Both the position numbers and the translations under genes were made by a program. Shown in pieces: positions 23,001 through 34,151 of a stretch of DNA of 64,000 bases (its first letter is position 1; each line of letters opens with the position of its first letter). The notes under the pieces are model-generated. The model made no database searches. It was not told the DNA's origin and saw nothing but the letters and a program-made list of their open reading frames with translations. This DNA is from Amoebophrya sp. A120 (lineage: Eukaryota; Sar; Dinophyceae; Syndiniales; Amoebophryaceae), in assembly GCA_905178155.1 (NCBI GenBank), contig CAJINV010000006.1:1861876-1925875 (forward strand), read 5' to 3'.

Positions 23001-26000
23001 TACACTTTTGCAATGCATACGGAAAGAAGTACGGGAATTTTTCGCGGGAAACCTACAACGGCTCCGACTCGAACGAACAGCAATTTCGGTCCCTGCCCGG
23101 CAGTATCAAATGCAAAAGTGCCTGGGTTTGGAAATCTGTAATGCTGAATGGTCATGAGTGAGCGCGCCTTTGAATGCAGCAGTAGTGCATGACAAGTTTT
23201 ATTTCAAGCACTTTCTCATGCTCAGTGCGCATTACAAACTGCGCTTTTTCATGACGAAATTGCGCCGCTTTTGTATGCTTTTATGCAATACAGATTTTTC
23301 TGAAGTCCTGGACACGCAATACAAAGGTTCAACCTTTATTCCAGACCCAGGGATATTTGCATTTGATAGGCAGTAAGCAGGCCCGGGCCGCCGGGGGCGC
23401 CAGCGTCGGCCCGCCGGTGCTGCACCACTTGCGCAGGCTATGAGAGTGCACAACTTCCCCCCCCTTATTTGCCATGCAAAATCTTCCCAAATCCAGTCTG
23501 TTCCTCATGGCAATCTTTGCATGACAAACAAGGTCCGAGCACGGGGACAGAGTCCCCGTGCGGCGACCTTCCGGCACTTGTCTGCGCGGTGGCACTGGGA
23601 AGGCAGGTCGCCTGCAGCTAGGTATCTCGGTGCGCCTTGCGTTCACTGGCCCGCGACGGGCCTGCGGACGCGGCCCCCTTGCTTGCGCGCACTACACTAG
23701 ACTCATTAGCCGGCCGCGCGCAAAGATAAAAGAAAAGAAGAAACTGGCGCGCGCCCGCCGGGTCTGGAGCCGGCCCCCAGGTCATGACGCGGCGACAGAG
23801 TCCCCGCACTGCCCTAGGGCCCTTCTCTGCCCCTTCCATCCTTGGCCGCGCGGTGTGCTGTCCGGGGAGTGTGCGTAGCTAGCCCTTAGGCCATGACGCG
23901 GGGACCGAGTCCCCGCGCTGGCCTAGGGCTTTCGCCCCTTGGCCGCACGGATTCACGGGGAGTGCTGCCTGCAAGCTAGCCCCTAGGCCATGGCGCAGGG
24001 ACCGAGTCCCCGCGCTGGCCTAGGGTTTTCACCCCTTGGCCGCACGGTGTCCGGGAAGCGCTCAGGCACAGCTGGTCCCTAGGCCATGACGCGGGGACCG
24101 AGTCCCCGCGCTGGCCTAGGGCTTTCGCCCGTTGGCCGCACGGTGTCCGGGAAGCGCTCACAGTTGGCCCCTAGGCCATGACGCGGGGGCCGAGTCCTCG
24201 CGCTTGCTTAGAGCTTTCGCCCCTAAGTCGGCCGCGCGGTTTCGCCGGGGAGCGCTCGCAACGAGCTGGCCCCTAGGCCATGGCGCGGGGACCGAGTCCC
24301 CGCGCTGGCCTAGGGCTTTCGCCCCTTGGCAGCACGGTGCCCGGGAAGCGCTCACAGCTGGCCCCTAGGCAATGACGCGGGGACAGAGTCCCCGCGCGCG
24401 CTGGCCTAGGCAGGGGGGGCCTTCGCCCTTTGGCCGCACGGGGTCACAGGAAGTGCTGCGAGCTAGCCCCTAGGCCATGCGCGGGGGCCGAGTCCCCGCG
24501 CTGCCCTAGGGGTTTCGCCCCGCCCTTGGCCGCGCGGTGTCCGGGAAGCGCTTACAGCTGGCCCCTAGGCCATGACGCGGGGACCGACCGGGCCCCCGCG
24601 CTGGCCTAGGGCCTTCGCCCCTTGGCCACACGGATTCACGGGAAGTGCTGCCTGCAAGCTAGCCCCTAGGCCATGGCGCGGGGACCGAGTCCCCGCGCTG
24701 GCCTAGGGCTTTCGCCCCTTTGCCGCACGGTGCCCGGGAAGCGCTCCGGCACAGCTGGCCCCTAGGCCATGACGCGGGGGCCGAGTCCCCGCGCTGGCCT
24801 AGGGCTTTCGCCCCTTGGCCGCACGGTGTCTGTCCGGGAAGCGCTCACAGCTGGCCCCTAGGCCATGACGCGGGGACCGAGTCCCCGCGCCGGCCTAGGA
24901 AGTGCTTGCGCCCCTTGGCCGCACGGTGTCCGGGAAGCGCTCACAGCTGGCCCCTAGGCCATGACGCGGGGACCGAGTCCCCGCGCGGGCCTAGGGCTTT
25001 CGCCCCTTGGCCGCACGGTGTCCGGGAAGCGCCCACAGCTGGCCCCTAGGCCATGACGCGGGGACCGAGTCCCCGCGCTGGCCTAGGGCTTTCGCCCCTT
25101 GGCCGCGCGGTGTCTGTCCGGGAAGCGCTCACAGCTGGCCCCTAGGCCATGACGCGGGGACCGAGTCCCCGCGCTGGCCTAGGGCTTTCGCCCCTTGGCC
25201 GGCCGAGGTGTGTCCGAAAGTCTGCCCGGGGTGTGTCCGAAAGTCTGCCCGGGGTGTGTCCGAAAGTCTGCCCGGGGTGTGTCCGGGGTGTGTCTGGGGT
25301 ATGTTCGGACTTTTTGCCTGGGGTGTGTTCGGGGGTCTGTCTGGGGTATGTCTGGGGTGTGTCTGGGGTCTGTCTGGGGTATGTTTATACCCCACCTGTT
25401 GGCTTTTCGGCAAAAAATTGTAGTCCGCTCGTGATTGAGGAGGATTTGCATACCCCTGACACACCCCCGAACATATTCCCGAACATACCCCTCGCCTGCA
25501 TTTTTGACCAGCTGCTGCAGTTTAGATAGTAATTCCTTCGGTTAGCCCAAATAGCCCTACACAACTCCAGTGTAGTAAACTTGTCATGCAACAGCGGTAT
25601 TCTTGCTGATGCTTTTCTTGCCGTTCATGCTATACAAATGAGGGGGAGGGGGAGCTATGTGCATTGTCATACAGGCACAAGGACTACGAGAAGCACCACG
25701 ACGACTTCCGGGACTACTTTGAGAGCGAAGTTATCGCAAGAAAAAACTGATGTGGTCTCAGTCTCAAGTTGTAATGCGCGACTGGCTTGAGACAGTTTTT
25801 TGTCATGCTGGAGATGCAATCGAAGACAGTCGTCTTTCATACGTGTTTTGCCTTGCATGTATCTGAAGCATCATAGATAATCTGTTTCTTGCTTCGTAAA
25901 AAATTTGATGTCTTTTACTGAGTCTACTGCAAATAATGCCCTTGAGACCACTGAGGAACGTTTTTCTTTGCATAGAAGTGATGCAGGAGCTGATTCAGCA

Positions 26001-29000
26001 AGCCAGGCGGGCGGAACGCCGACGCAGCAGCATCCGCAGCTCTTTGTCGGAGCACCAGGACTACATGCAGGAGTTCGTTTTTGCAGAGCTCGTGGCCTTT
26101 GTGGAGACCAAAAACCGCTCCAAGCGGGAGATGGAGCAAAACCGCCGCGTGTACAACAGTGTCGTGGCCGACCTGGCCGACATTTTTGGCGACCACCACG
26201 CGAGCCACCACGTCGACAAGTTTTCACGTGCGTCAGTATCAAGAAGAAAAATCCCCCCTCCCCATATCAAAGCGGAAATCTGTGATGCAGATTTGTGGTC
26301 ACAAATCAGCTCTGTCGTGCTAGAAGGGAAAAGATGTAGACACTGTAGCGCTGGTGGCCTGGGAAAGCCTGGCATCTTCAGCATGACAGGAGGCAGCAGG
26401 AAGTGGGAAACAGCATGACAAGTTGCCTGCAACCGAAGCCACGGCTGCGGCTCTTGGCCTTCTAGCAACGCAAGTCGATTTGTGTACTCAAATACGGCAT
26501 CACGAATTTCGTTTTCGATAAGGGGAGGGGGGATTTTTCCTTTTTATAGTCAGAGCAAGCCAGCATCAAACGCAGCAAGAAGCAGTTTCACGAGTCCATG
26601 CTGAAGGCCAAGCCCCTTATCAACTGTAAAAATGTCTGGGTCTGGAAGATTCTGACACTTGTCATGCACGTTTTGCATGAGCCATGATGTCTGTGATGCA
26701 TACCCTAGCAATACAGATTTTTTGAGGGCTTCTTGATGCGTATTCCGCATGACAAATGCCTTCTCAGCGTAGAAAAAAATGCATTTCCTTTGGTACTCAT
26801 ACAATACAGATTTTTTTGGAATCCAAATGCAGCATCACAAGTTGCATTCTTCCAGACCCAGACACTTTTACACTTCATACCCCTGATGCAAGAGCACTTC
26901 CAGGGCGCGAATTCCTTGCATACCGAAGAGCAATTCCACAGGCTCATGGAGCACATGGAAGACAAACTCTACAACCATTCGGACCACGAGGACCACGGCT
27001 TAACCTCTCGCATGGTGCGGAAAAACCACGGGTTTGACAAGGCCTCGGGATATGGATTGTAAAAATGTCTGGGTCTGGAAGGTTGGAACTTGTAATGCTA
27101 CCTTTCCATACCTAGAAAATCTGTATTGCATAACCAACAAAAGTCGCAACCTCTTTTGTCATGCAAAAACGCAGTTTCTCATGCGGATTTCCTATGAGGA
27201 AGCGTTTTGGGAAGTTGTCATGCCGGACTGCATTCGGAAGTGTTTTCATCATGCACAATTTAGCATCACAAGTTTCCAGACCCAGACATTTTTACAGTTG
27301 ATACGGGAAAGACGCATGCAAAACCGAAGATCGTGCACCAGAACACACCCGCGAGTGCGCAGCAGTTTAGTGGCAAGAAGACGGAAGATCTGAAGGAGCT
27401 GAACCACTTGACCAAGGAGGAGCAGCAGCTGCTGCAGGAATTTCGGGCGCAGAAGCAGCAGAAGCAGCAACGCCTGCACCCCACGATCCTATCAAATGTA
27501 AAAATGTCTGGGTCAGGAAGATTTCTAGATTTGTCATGCATATTTGCCATGACCCATGATGTCTGTGATGCATGCCGTAGCATCACAGATTTTTGGAGCG
27601 CTTTGTGATACCTCTACCGCATGAGAAATGCCCTCTCCGCGTGGCACAAACTGGAGTTCTCTTGCTGGTCATGCAATACAAATTTTTTCAGAATCCAGAG
27701 ACAGCATCACAAGTTTAGAGTCTTCCAGACCCAGACATTTTTGCATTTGATAGAGCCTGTTGCGGGACGATCTGCAGAAGGTAGACGGCGCCCTGCCCGG
27801 AGACTTGTCGCCCCCGCGCGGGCTGCAGCTGCTGCCGGCGACGCCGCGCATGAAGGGCAGTTTTTTTGCGGGAGACTGGAACACAGCTGCTGGTGGTCCA
27901 CCAGGAGCGCAAGCGGGAGTAGAACAGCCCTACACGGAGTATCGGGATGGCGTGCAATTCGAAGTAAACACCCCAACCCCGGCGAATGCTGTGGCCACGC
28001 CGCCATCGTTCCTCAAGATGGACAACGTGCACCTGCCACACACGTCCCTTTTCGCCGCCGGTGGCAACAACCTGTTGAAAGCGACGAAACAGTACTCGCA
28101 GAGCCCGGCAACGACCTTCGCTGGCCACAAAACCGCGCGCGGGTCCCTCACTTCGGGCGAAGACGCGGAAATTCAGAACAGCCTCCGTTTCGCGCATATC
28201 CAACAAAAAAACGTTGTTAGTGTAAATTTGTGATGCGCAACATGCAAGATGATTGCGGCTGTCATGCTTGGCATACGTCGGAAGGTCCATTAAAGGGCGT
28301 TTTCACGTACTATCTGCGCATGACAGGTTTTTGCTGTCATGCGAGAGATATTTGTGATGCTAAATCCTCCAAGAAAGTTACACCTACAATGTTTTTTCTT
28401 GGATAGCGCAGGGAACTTACTCCTTCGAAATGCCGCAGATAAACATGATGCCGGTGTTATCGTGAACAAAAACGTCCCCACCCCAGAGTCAAGATGGGAT
28501 TTCTGCTAGACAAATCTGTCAGCTTTGGGTGTTGCGCATGACAAGTTTGGCCTCGTGGTATGATCCTGGTTAGCTTGTTCAGCAGCATCACAGATCTAGC
28601 ATATCGCGCTGATTCTAGCATCGCAAATCCCAAAACACAACTAGAAACTGCTTCTCATGGGTCTCCGCATGAGAAAAATTTTCAGCATGCAGACTTGCAT
28701 AACAACTCTGGGGTGGGGACGTTTTTACATTTGATAGGTGTTTCAGCCGGCAGAGTTGGTGGAACAAAGATTGTTCAACGACCAGGTGCCCAGAAGGCGA
28801 GCAGAGGCAGTGATGCAGCAGGACAAGCAGTATCAAATGCAAATATGTCTCGGTGTAGAAGGAAGATGCGAGGTTTGTCATGCTTAAAGCTGGCATGACT
28901 GAAGAACTTGTGATGCCTGCCCAAGAAGAGATTCTTTTTCTTGTCATGCAAAAAAGCAGCTTGTCATGCGGAAACTGCAACGCTAAGCAGCGCAGATACA

Positions 29001-31705
29001 ACTTCTCATGTAGTTTGGCTGTGCATTACAGGACACTCACTATAATTCCCAACCCAGCATCACAAGTTTATTCCAGACCCAGACATATTTGCATTCGATA
29101 AGCAGCAAACGGTGACAACGGACGGAGAGCGTCGAACCCCGTCCCCTTATGAGAGTGCACAACTCCCCCTCCCCCTCATTTGTCATGCAAAATACCCAAT
29201 CCACCCTTTGCCTCTCGGCACTGTTTGCATGGCAAGTTCTGGTAGCCGAAATAGCACTATACTCCAGTGCAAATCTGTATCTGTCATGCAAAACCGACAC
29301 TCTTGCTGATGCTTGTATTGCCGTTCATGCTACACAAATGAGGGGGAGGTGGGGTTGTGCACTCTCATACCCCGTCGGGCAGGTTTATTCTGGGGCAGAA
29401 GCCCACGAACTTTGGCAACAAAAGCGTGGACACGGTGTATTTGGCTGACTTGACCAGCTTTGACAGCAAGAAGGTATAGATAGAAGAAGAATCTTAATTT
29501 TGATGTTCTCGTCAAAAATAACCTACGCGAGAAATTGTATCGATACAACTAGGGTTGTTCGGGTTGTACTATTAATTACTAAATAAAGTTCTTGCGAGGT
29601 AAAGCAAATCAAATACACATGATTTGTCTTCCTCTACTACTTCCAGGTAGTTGTACTAGTTGCAGTTCTCTCTTGATGTTCCACACATCGTAGCGGTCCT
29701 CGTGGACCCACATGTAATTTTTATTCCATGACACAAGCAGAGTTGCAACCGATTTATTGTCATGCAGAAATTACGATACAACAAAGCAAACTCTATCCAC
29801 AACCCCAGGCCGCCGTCGACGCCAAGCAGCGGTGACAAAAGAGGGTCTGCGAGAGGGGTAAAAAAACCCGAATCCGCCCGGCACAGGGCTGATGTTTTTG
29901 CGGCCCTTTCATGCAAAAGCCCGAACCCTCTCGCGCCACCCTCTCGCGCATCCTCTCGCGCCACCCTCTTGCGCCACCGTCTCGCGCCAACAATTTTATT
30001 TCCCCGGGGAATCAGGTGGGCGGGCGCGGGGTGGTGATAAACAAAGAGCAGCGCCGGCCTCTGTCTGATTCTTTTGGCACGCACCTACGCCGGGGCGGCA
30101 TCTCTTCGCCCGCAAGGTTTACTGCAGCTGCCACCTGCGCATAGCGCCTAAAGGCGCGGGAAGCGCGCAGGAGGCCCTGCGGGTCGACCTCGCGCAAAAT
30201 GGCGCTCGAAGTTTCCTCGGTCCGTCACACTGTGCCCAAAGCTTTTGTGTCGCGGCCCGATCCGCAAATAGTCAAACCCCAGCACAACAGCCTTGCGCTC
30301 CGGCGGCAGCCGGAGCATGGCTGGTTTATTGTCATGCAGAAATTACGACACAACAAACTTTGTTGAACTGCAAAAGCATCGTACTCGTATAAATGCATTA
30401 CAAATTTCCTCAGCATGAGAAACAAAATGAAAATTTGTAATGCAGATTTGCTTTGGAAACAAGATTTGTAATGCAATACTACAAAACAAACTAACTATCC
30501 ACAACCCCAGGTCGCCGTTGACGCCAAGCAGCGGTCCAACGTCACCACTGTAAATTCCAAGCAGTCACAGCAGCCTGTCATTTATCAACGATAATAATAC
30601 TTATGTTTATTAATCTGGGTCATCTACATCTACTGGAAGAACGTTTTTGTCATGCTAGTTTGTCAATGGGAAGCGAAAGCGCTAATGTCGTTGCGACCAC
30701 GCCACTGCGTTTTTTGTGTGTGTGTGAAAGCAGGGCATTAGCGGGACTTTTCGCTGCTGTGGAACTACAGCACGGACCTTATCGTCTTGCTCTTGGCAGA
30801 TACTGTCCCTGGCATGACAAAATCCAGACGTGGTGACCTAGATCATCTTTGCAGATATTTGCAACATGCATACCCCTCCAACTGTCTTGACGGTTGACAA
30901 AGACACGGAGATGGCCGAGGCGGGTGACATATCATACGTAAAAACGTCCCCATCCCTTAGTCAAGTTGGGAACCTAGCAAGACAAATCCACAAGTTTTGG
31001 GAGCCACGCATGAGAAGTTGCAGACAACGTAGTGTAGTTTTTCTTAGCAAGGACAACCGCATCACAAATCCATCTGCTTATCCTGTTTACAGCATTTTTA
31101 CAAATTCCAAATTGCGACTGGAAAAAATGCCTCTCATGGAGATGCGCATTACAAATCTTCGTGGAATTATCGCAAATCCGCATGACAACTGTAGGGTAGG
31201 GGACGTTTTTACTCAGGATATGACATTCTGTACGTGCGGCGCAAGTCCCGGGGCTCCAGCCCCAACGCGGCGGCGCAGATTAGCTACCACAGGGTGGCTA
31301 TGCAAGAAAAAAACTGTGTAAGTGAAAATCTGTGATGCAGAAAATGCCAAACAGTTACACTTGTCATGCTCGACATGCATGACTGGCTCGCTTCCTATGT
31401 GTTTTCCCTTTGTATCTGCGCATAACAAGTTTGTCCTGTCATGGCAGACAAACTTGTGATGCTGTTTTCCCAAAAGACTTACACTTACACAGTTTTTTTC
31501 TTGGATAGTGGTGCACTCCGGGGTCTTGCCGCAGCCCGTGATGTTGTCGGGGTTGCTGGGAAAGCCGTGGCAGCTCGGCATGGGAATGTCCGGACAGTAT
31601 AATCTGAATCAAACAAGCGGAAATAATGGTAGTGCCACAAATGTAAACGGGTCTTTGCCCGATATGGTGGGGCTGTACGTGAGCAACCCACCAAACACGG
31701 CATAA
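20049..31705 (+). CDS. Unrecognised coiled-coil-rich protein, about 870 residues
   Basis: ATG 20049 (in-frame TGA just upstream) to TAA 31703-31705. Removing 21 introners and two GT-AG introns (22322-22776, 29474-30510) leaves 2,613 bases, exactly 871 codons. The N-terminus is Ser/Arg/Pro-rich. From about residue 105 there are charged heptad-like stretches (VEEHVESRLQFEKDQHLKEK; MQELIQQARRAERRR near 283; LTKEEQQLLQEFRAQKQQKQ near 475), so long coiled coils are likely. The C-terminus (from about 650) is Gly/Asn/Pro-rich with hydrophobic patches (LYVRRKSRG, GVLPQPVMLSGLLGKPWQL). No enzyme motif or family was recognised; a structural or scaffold role is only a guess. Part of the gene (28799-29412, exon plus two introners) is copied at 34120-34706. 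The weakest junction is the diverged element 30577-30872. Confidence 0.8.
20091..20350 (+). mobile_element. Introner B, diverged right TIR
   Basis: Left TIR normal; right TIR reads CCAGACATCCAGGGATATTT. Exact duplication ACTCG. Removal joins STTYS to QPRSER. Confidence 0.93.
20426..20687 (+). mobile_element. Introner B
   Basis: Family B TIRs; exact duplication GACCT. Removal joins NSRQT to SDAGDSY. Confidence 0.95.
20752..20993 (+). mobile_element. Introner H
   Basis: TIR GGCGTTCTCAAATGTTACAG with inverted partner GTAACAGTTGAGAGCG; exact duplication GGGGA. Removal joins PAGSRG to RSGNPSS. Confidence 0.93.
21234..21571 (+). mobile_element. Introner C
   Basis: Family C TIRs; exact duplication GAGAC. 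Removal joins KEKERL to NRKIQNL. Confidence 0.95.
21623..21949 (+). mobile_element. Introner G
   Basis: Family G TIRs; duplication GCGAG/GCGAA (4 of 5). Removal joins FNLSTA to KNQMGGL. Confidence 0.93.
22046..22298 (+). mobile_element. Introner B
   Basis: Family B TIRs; exact duplication TTAGC. Removal joins LLDYFS to KKLGDQ. Confidence 0.95.
22322..22776 (+). other. Canonical GT-AG intron
   Basis: Donor CAG|GTACGT, pyrimidine-rich ATATTTTCAG acceptor; joins KKLGDQ to LEEVPDGD. No TIR or duplication. Confidence 0.85.
22862..23019 (+). mobile_element. Introner A, diverged left TIR
   Basis: The left TIR is poor (TATCCATCGCAAAACAAG); interior and right TIR are A type. Duplication CGGCA/CGGAA (4 of 5). 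Removal joins SRLNNG to KKYGNFS. Confidence 0.88.
23104..23368 (+). mobile_element. Introner B
   Basis: Family B TIRs; exact duplication GGCAG. Removal joins RSLPGS to KQARAAG. Confidence 0.95.
23520..25205. repeat. GC-rich satellite, about 16 copies of a 91-102 bp unit
   Basis: Each unit contains CCTAGGCCATGACGCGGGGA, CCGAGTCCCCGCGCTGGCCT, then AGGGCTTTCGCCCCTTGGCC and GCACGGTGTCCGGGAAGCGC. CCTAGGCCA and CGCGGGGAC pair with GTCCCCGCG and TGGCCTAGG of the same unit, so every unit can fold into a hairpin with an 18-bp interrupted stem. Open frames here follow from composition and are not genes. Confidence 0.95.
25205..25400. repeat. Short-period repeat GTGTGTCCGAAAGTCTGCCC
   Basis: Three to four copies of a 24-bp unit followed by shorter GTGTGTCTGGGGTAT units. 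An inverted echo (CACCCCCGAACATATTCCCG) follows at 25455-25490. Confidence 0.9.
25732..25974 (+). mobile_element. Introner N (single copy in window)
   Basis: TIR AGAAAAAACTGATGTGGTCT with partner GAGACCACTGAGGAACGTTT; related to F by the A-rich end. Exact duplication GAAGT. Removal joins YFESEV to MQELIQQ. Confidence 0.9.
26237..26548 (+). mobile_element. Introner C
   Basis: Family C TIRs; exact duplication GTCAG. Removal joins KFSRAS to EQASIKR. Confidence 0.95.
26618..26879 (+). mobile_element. Introner B
   Basis: Family B TIRs; exact duplication CCCCT. Removal joins MLKAKP to LMQEHFQ. Confidence 0.95.
27051..27303 (+). mobile_element. Introner B
   Basis: Family B TIRs; exact duplication CGGGA. 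Removal joins FDKASG to KTHAKPK. Confidence 0.95.
27490..27752 (+). mobile_element. Introner B
   Basis: Family B TIRs; duplication GATCC/GAGCC (4 of 5). Removal joins RLHPTI to LLRDDLQ. Confidence 0.93.
28197..28405 (+). mobile_element. Introner F
   Basis: Family F TIRs; exact duplication GCGCA. Removal joins SLRFA to QGTYSFE. Confidence 0.95.
28458..28736 (+). mobile_element. Introner D
   Basis: Family D TIRs; exact duplication GGTGT. Removal joins INMMPV to FQPAELV. Confidence 0.95.
28831..29100 (+). mobile_element. Introner B
   Basis: B-type TIRs (ATGTCTCGGTGTAGAAGG / TCCAGACCCAGACATATT); exact duplication AGCAG. Its close copy is at 34152-34423. Removal joins QQDKQ to QTVTTDG. Confidence 0.95.
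29148..29369 (+). mobile_element. Introner E
   Basis: Family E TIRs; duplication CCCCT/CCCCG (4 of 5). Its close copy is at 34471-34663. Removal joins RRTPSP to SGRFILG. Confidence 0.93.
29474..30510 (+). other. Canonical GT-AG intron with a duplicated acceptor
   Basis: Donor AAG|GTATAG, acceptor ACAACCCCAG; joins FDSKK to VAVDAKQRSN. A near copy of the acceptor and first exon bases lies inside the intron (29794-29835). The intron also holds a GC-rich stretch with CTCTCGCGCCACC repeats (29926-29988) and a truncated A introner (30357-30480). Confidence 0.75.
30357..30480 (+). mobile_element. Truncated A introner inside a GT-AG intron
   Basis: A left TIR (CTGCAAAAGCATCGTACTCG) and body are present; the right TIR is lost after GATTTGTAATGCAATACTAC. 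Confidence 0.8.
30577..30872 (+). mobile_element. Diverged B-like introner
   Basis: Imperfect terminal repeats (ATCTGGGTCATCTACATCTA against TAGATCATCTTTGCAGATAT) and TATTTGCAACATGCATA at the right end; flanks AGCCT/CCCCT. Ends are set by the frame (KQSQQP to PTVLTVD) and are uncertain by a few bases. Confidence 0.6.
30930..31220 (+). mobile_element. Introner D
   Basis: Family D TIRs; exact duplication TGACA. Removal joins MAEAGD to ILYVRRK. Confidence 0.95.
31299..31507 (+). mobile_element. Introner F
   Basis: Family F TIRs; duplication GTGGC/GTGGT (4 of 5). Removal joins ISYHRV to VHSGVLP. Confidence 0.94.
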
Positions 31706-33760
31706 GAAGAAGAAGAAGAAGACAAAAATGGGAAGATTACCTGGAGGTGATCTCCCAAAAGATTGTGATTGATTCGAAACCTAAACGCAAACTCATAAAT
31801 CGAACATGAAATATCAAAGCCAAAACTTCTAATATTAAACATCGTAACTTCATCTTTAGACACGACTAAAAATGCAAAACCCTGGCCGCAGGCCATTCGC
31901 CTGTTATTCCGCAAGATACATTTGATTATACTTGAGATGCAAGAACTTTTTGAACAACTTTTAAACCTTATATTCCCGATGCAACAAGTAGAAGACGTGA
32001 CGAAGAAGACGCCACGCGGCAATGACACCCTCGAGCCGTTTCTCCGAAAGAACGTCAAGGCCGTTTTACTTTTTTCAACTATACAATGCGAGTAATCTAT
32101 CTCCTGAAAAAATCACTTTCATTTGAGTCTTATTCCCAATGCAATCTGACTTTCTTCTCATCGGTTTTAATAGATTTTTATTTTCACGATCAACTGTAAA
32201 CTACATGTAATAGTACATTTCATTTTTATAGTATTTCAAAAATCGCAATTTTTATTTTTCTATCGCTATGGTTTGTCAACATTTATTATCACATATACAT
32301 TTTGCATTTGCTCAGTTTTTCACACGACTGCAGGGTCGTAGAGGTCATTTCAGTTTCACATCACTAGAGAAGTAGTTCATGCGTGTATCCCATGCAGTAT
32401 ACTGTAGTACTTGTGCTAGAAAGCATCCGAAAAATAAGTATTCAACCCCGAGCACTATCCGAAAAAATAGAAAAACTCCCTTCCTTTTTAAAAACAGTTT
32501 GACAGGGCCGAGGTGGCGGGATGTTGGGGATGGCATGACAGTTATTCTTTTCAGCATCTCGTCTCAGTCACGAGGAGGAAATAAAGGTGGTCCTAGATCA
32601 TGAAAAAATTATCCTGTTTTATTGGAAGCCCCACTGTTTAGAAAGTTATCAACCCCTTTATTTGATGCTTGACAAGCACGACGCTATTGAGATCTTGACG
32701 ACGACGAAGAACGAAGTGGACAGGCCGCTCCTGCGCTTGTCTCTAGTTTGCTACGAGAAGTAAAATAGACACCCGCTTGACCATGTATCTCCCCGTGAGC
32801 GTGACACCTTGCCGTGCCTGATTTTATTGTTGGAATCAAGTAGTACTAGCTTTAGTGCCGCGCCGAGGGGTGGTCAGTGGTCTCTCGTAGTACCACCGCA
32901 TCAGACGCAGAGAAAATAAAGCACTACAGTAATATTTCAGCAAATCAGCTCATCTCATATGGCACAGAAAAACCACACGGAGGTTGTTGCATGTAGAAGC
33001 TTTTTTCAAGAAGCGGGAAGTTTATTACGCGGGAAGCACCCCTTCCCGGATTCTATTCCGCCTAGAGAGACGGGAAAAACTAGGTATACTACTTCTGCAA
33101 CGTCGAGACGTAGTCAAGATTTTGAACCCCCTGGCCGTGCTAGTGTCTGTACATGAAAAAAAAAATCAGCCAATAGAATTTTTGTGCGGCTGAGGTCTTC
33201 TTCTTCACCGGTAGTTCGTCCCAACGGGAACGGATACGGAGACGGTGAAGATTACTGGTTTTTGTCCTCCTGTCAAGCAGGAAAAGTGTTCAACCCTCTT
33301 GTTTGTTCAACCCTCTTGTCTGAATGCGCATGGCGATTAAACGCGTAAAAATAAACGACAAAGTTGTAGACCATTGCGAGTACAAATACAATCTATATTC
33401 CAATCTGTTGTAGGTTGCGGTTGGTTCTTGTGTGGCGCCCGCACTACTTCTTCGCCACAGCTGCCGTTCAGCAGCGCGATGCTGGTTGCTGGCTTCTTGA
33501 GGAGGAAACAAGGAAATAGAAAAAACTCATTGATTCATCCCTACGGAAAGAAACAAACTCATAGTTTGAACGCTGCTCGACGCTTTATTTATAGTGTCCA
33601 GCTGGGCTCCTGCTATCCTGGCTATTAACGTCAGGCACGTGGTGATCTCCCGATTTGGCACTTCTGAAAAGAGTTTGGAGTTGAATATTTTTGACTTTAA
33701 TAGGCCTTCTTCTAAAGAAAGTAGTATTAGTGAAATGAATACGTAAGCGAGAAGATCATG
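31706..33760. other. Intergenic region, AT-rich, no supported gene
   Basis: The first half (31730-32340) is AT-rich with several short A/T runs. No introners and no credible reading frame were found on either strand. Confidence 0.55.
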
Positions 33761-34076
33761 ATGTGATGATTCCAGCAGTCTGGCGACGGAAGTGGAGTGA
33801 GGAAAATCCCACTAAACGGTGGACAAGTACAAGACCGCGAACAACGACGTGGGTTACAACAACAATTTCTACTCACACACCTGCTTCCTCTGCAGAATTT
33901 CAAACTTCTTTTCGAAGTCCTCCACCGGATTGGCCAACACATCAAGAATACCATCGTCGATCTGCTGGCCTCGTGGCAGGGCATGGAAAATTAAAATACA
34001 CGATGATTAAAATTGGATTCGCACACGAAGGTGTTCGACGAACAACCTTCCTCCAACCTCCAACTTTTGTAGCATT

Positions 34077-34118
34077 CACGCGAAGAACTAACATTTGTCG
34101 GAAGCAGAAGATTTTGCC
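34077..34118. repeat. 42-bp direct repeat, left copy
   Basis: CACGCGAAGAACTAACATTT... repeats at 34707-34748 with two mismatches and flanks the captured segment. Confidence 0.95.
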
Positions 34119-34151
34119 AGAGCAGAGGCAGTGATGCAGCAGGACAAGCAG

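Larger units (their letters stand above)
23439..25671 (+). mobile_element. Giant E introner (2.2 kb) carrying a satellite array
   Basis: Left end GAGAGTGCACAACTTCCCCC, right end CAAATGAGGGGGAGGGGGAG...TGTCATA; exact duplication CAGGC (23434-23438, 25672-25676). Removal joins LHHLRR to HKDYEKHH in frame. Other E copies here are about 190-220 bp. The extra 2 kb is the GC-rich satellite (23520-25205) and a short-period GTGTGTCCGAAAGTCTG repeat (25205-25400). Confidence 0.93.

Noticed and set aside
23558-25464. Several open frames of 80-138 codons on both strands
   Set aside because: They follow the satellite unit and its short-period neighbour, repeat the same peptide phrases, and lie within a spliced element.
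33763-34134. 123-codon frame before the captured gene piece
   Set aside because: Three overlapping frames are open here, none with a known motif; the frame ends inside the rearranged insert.
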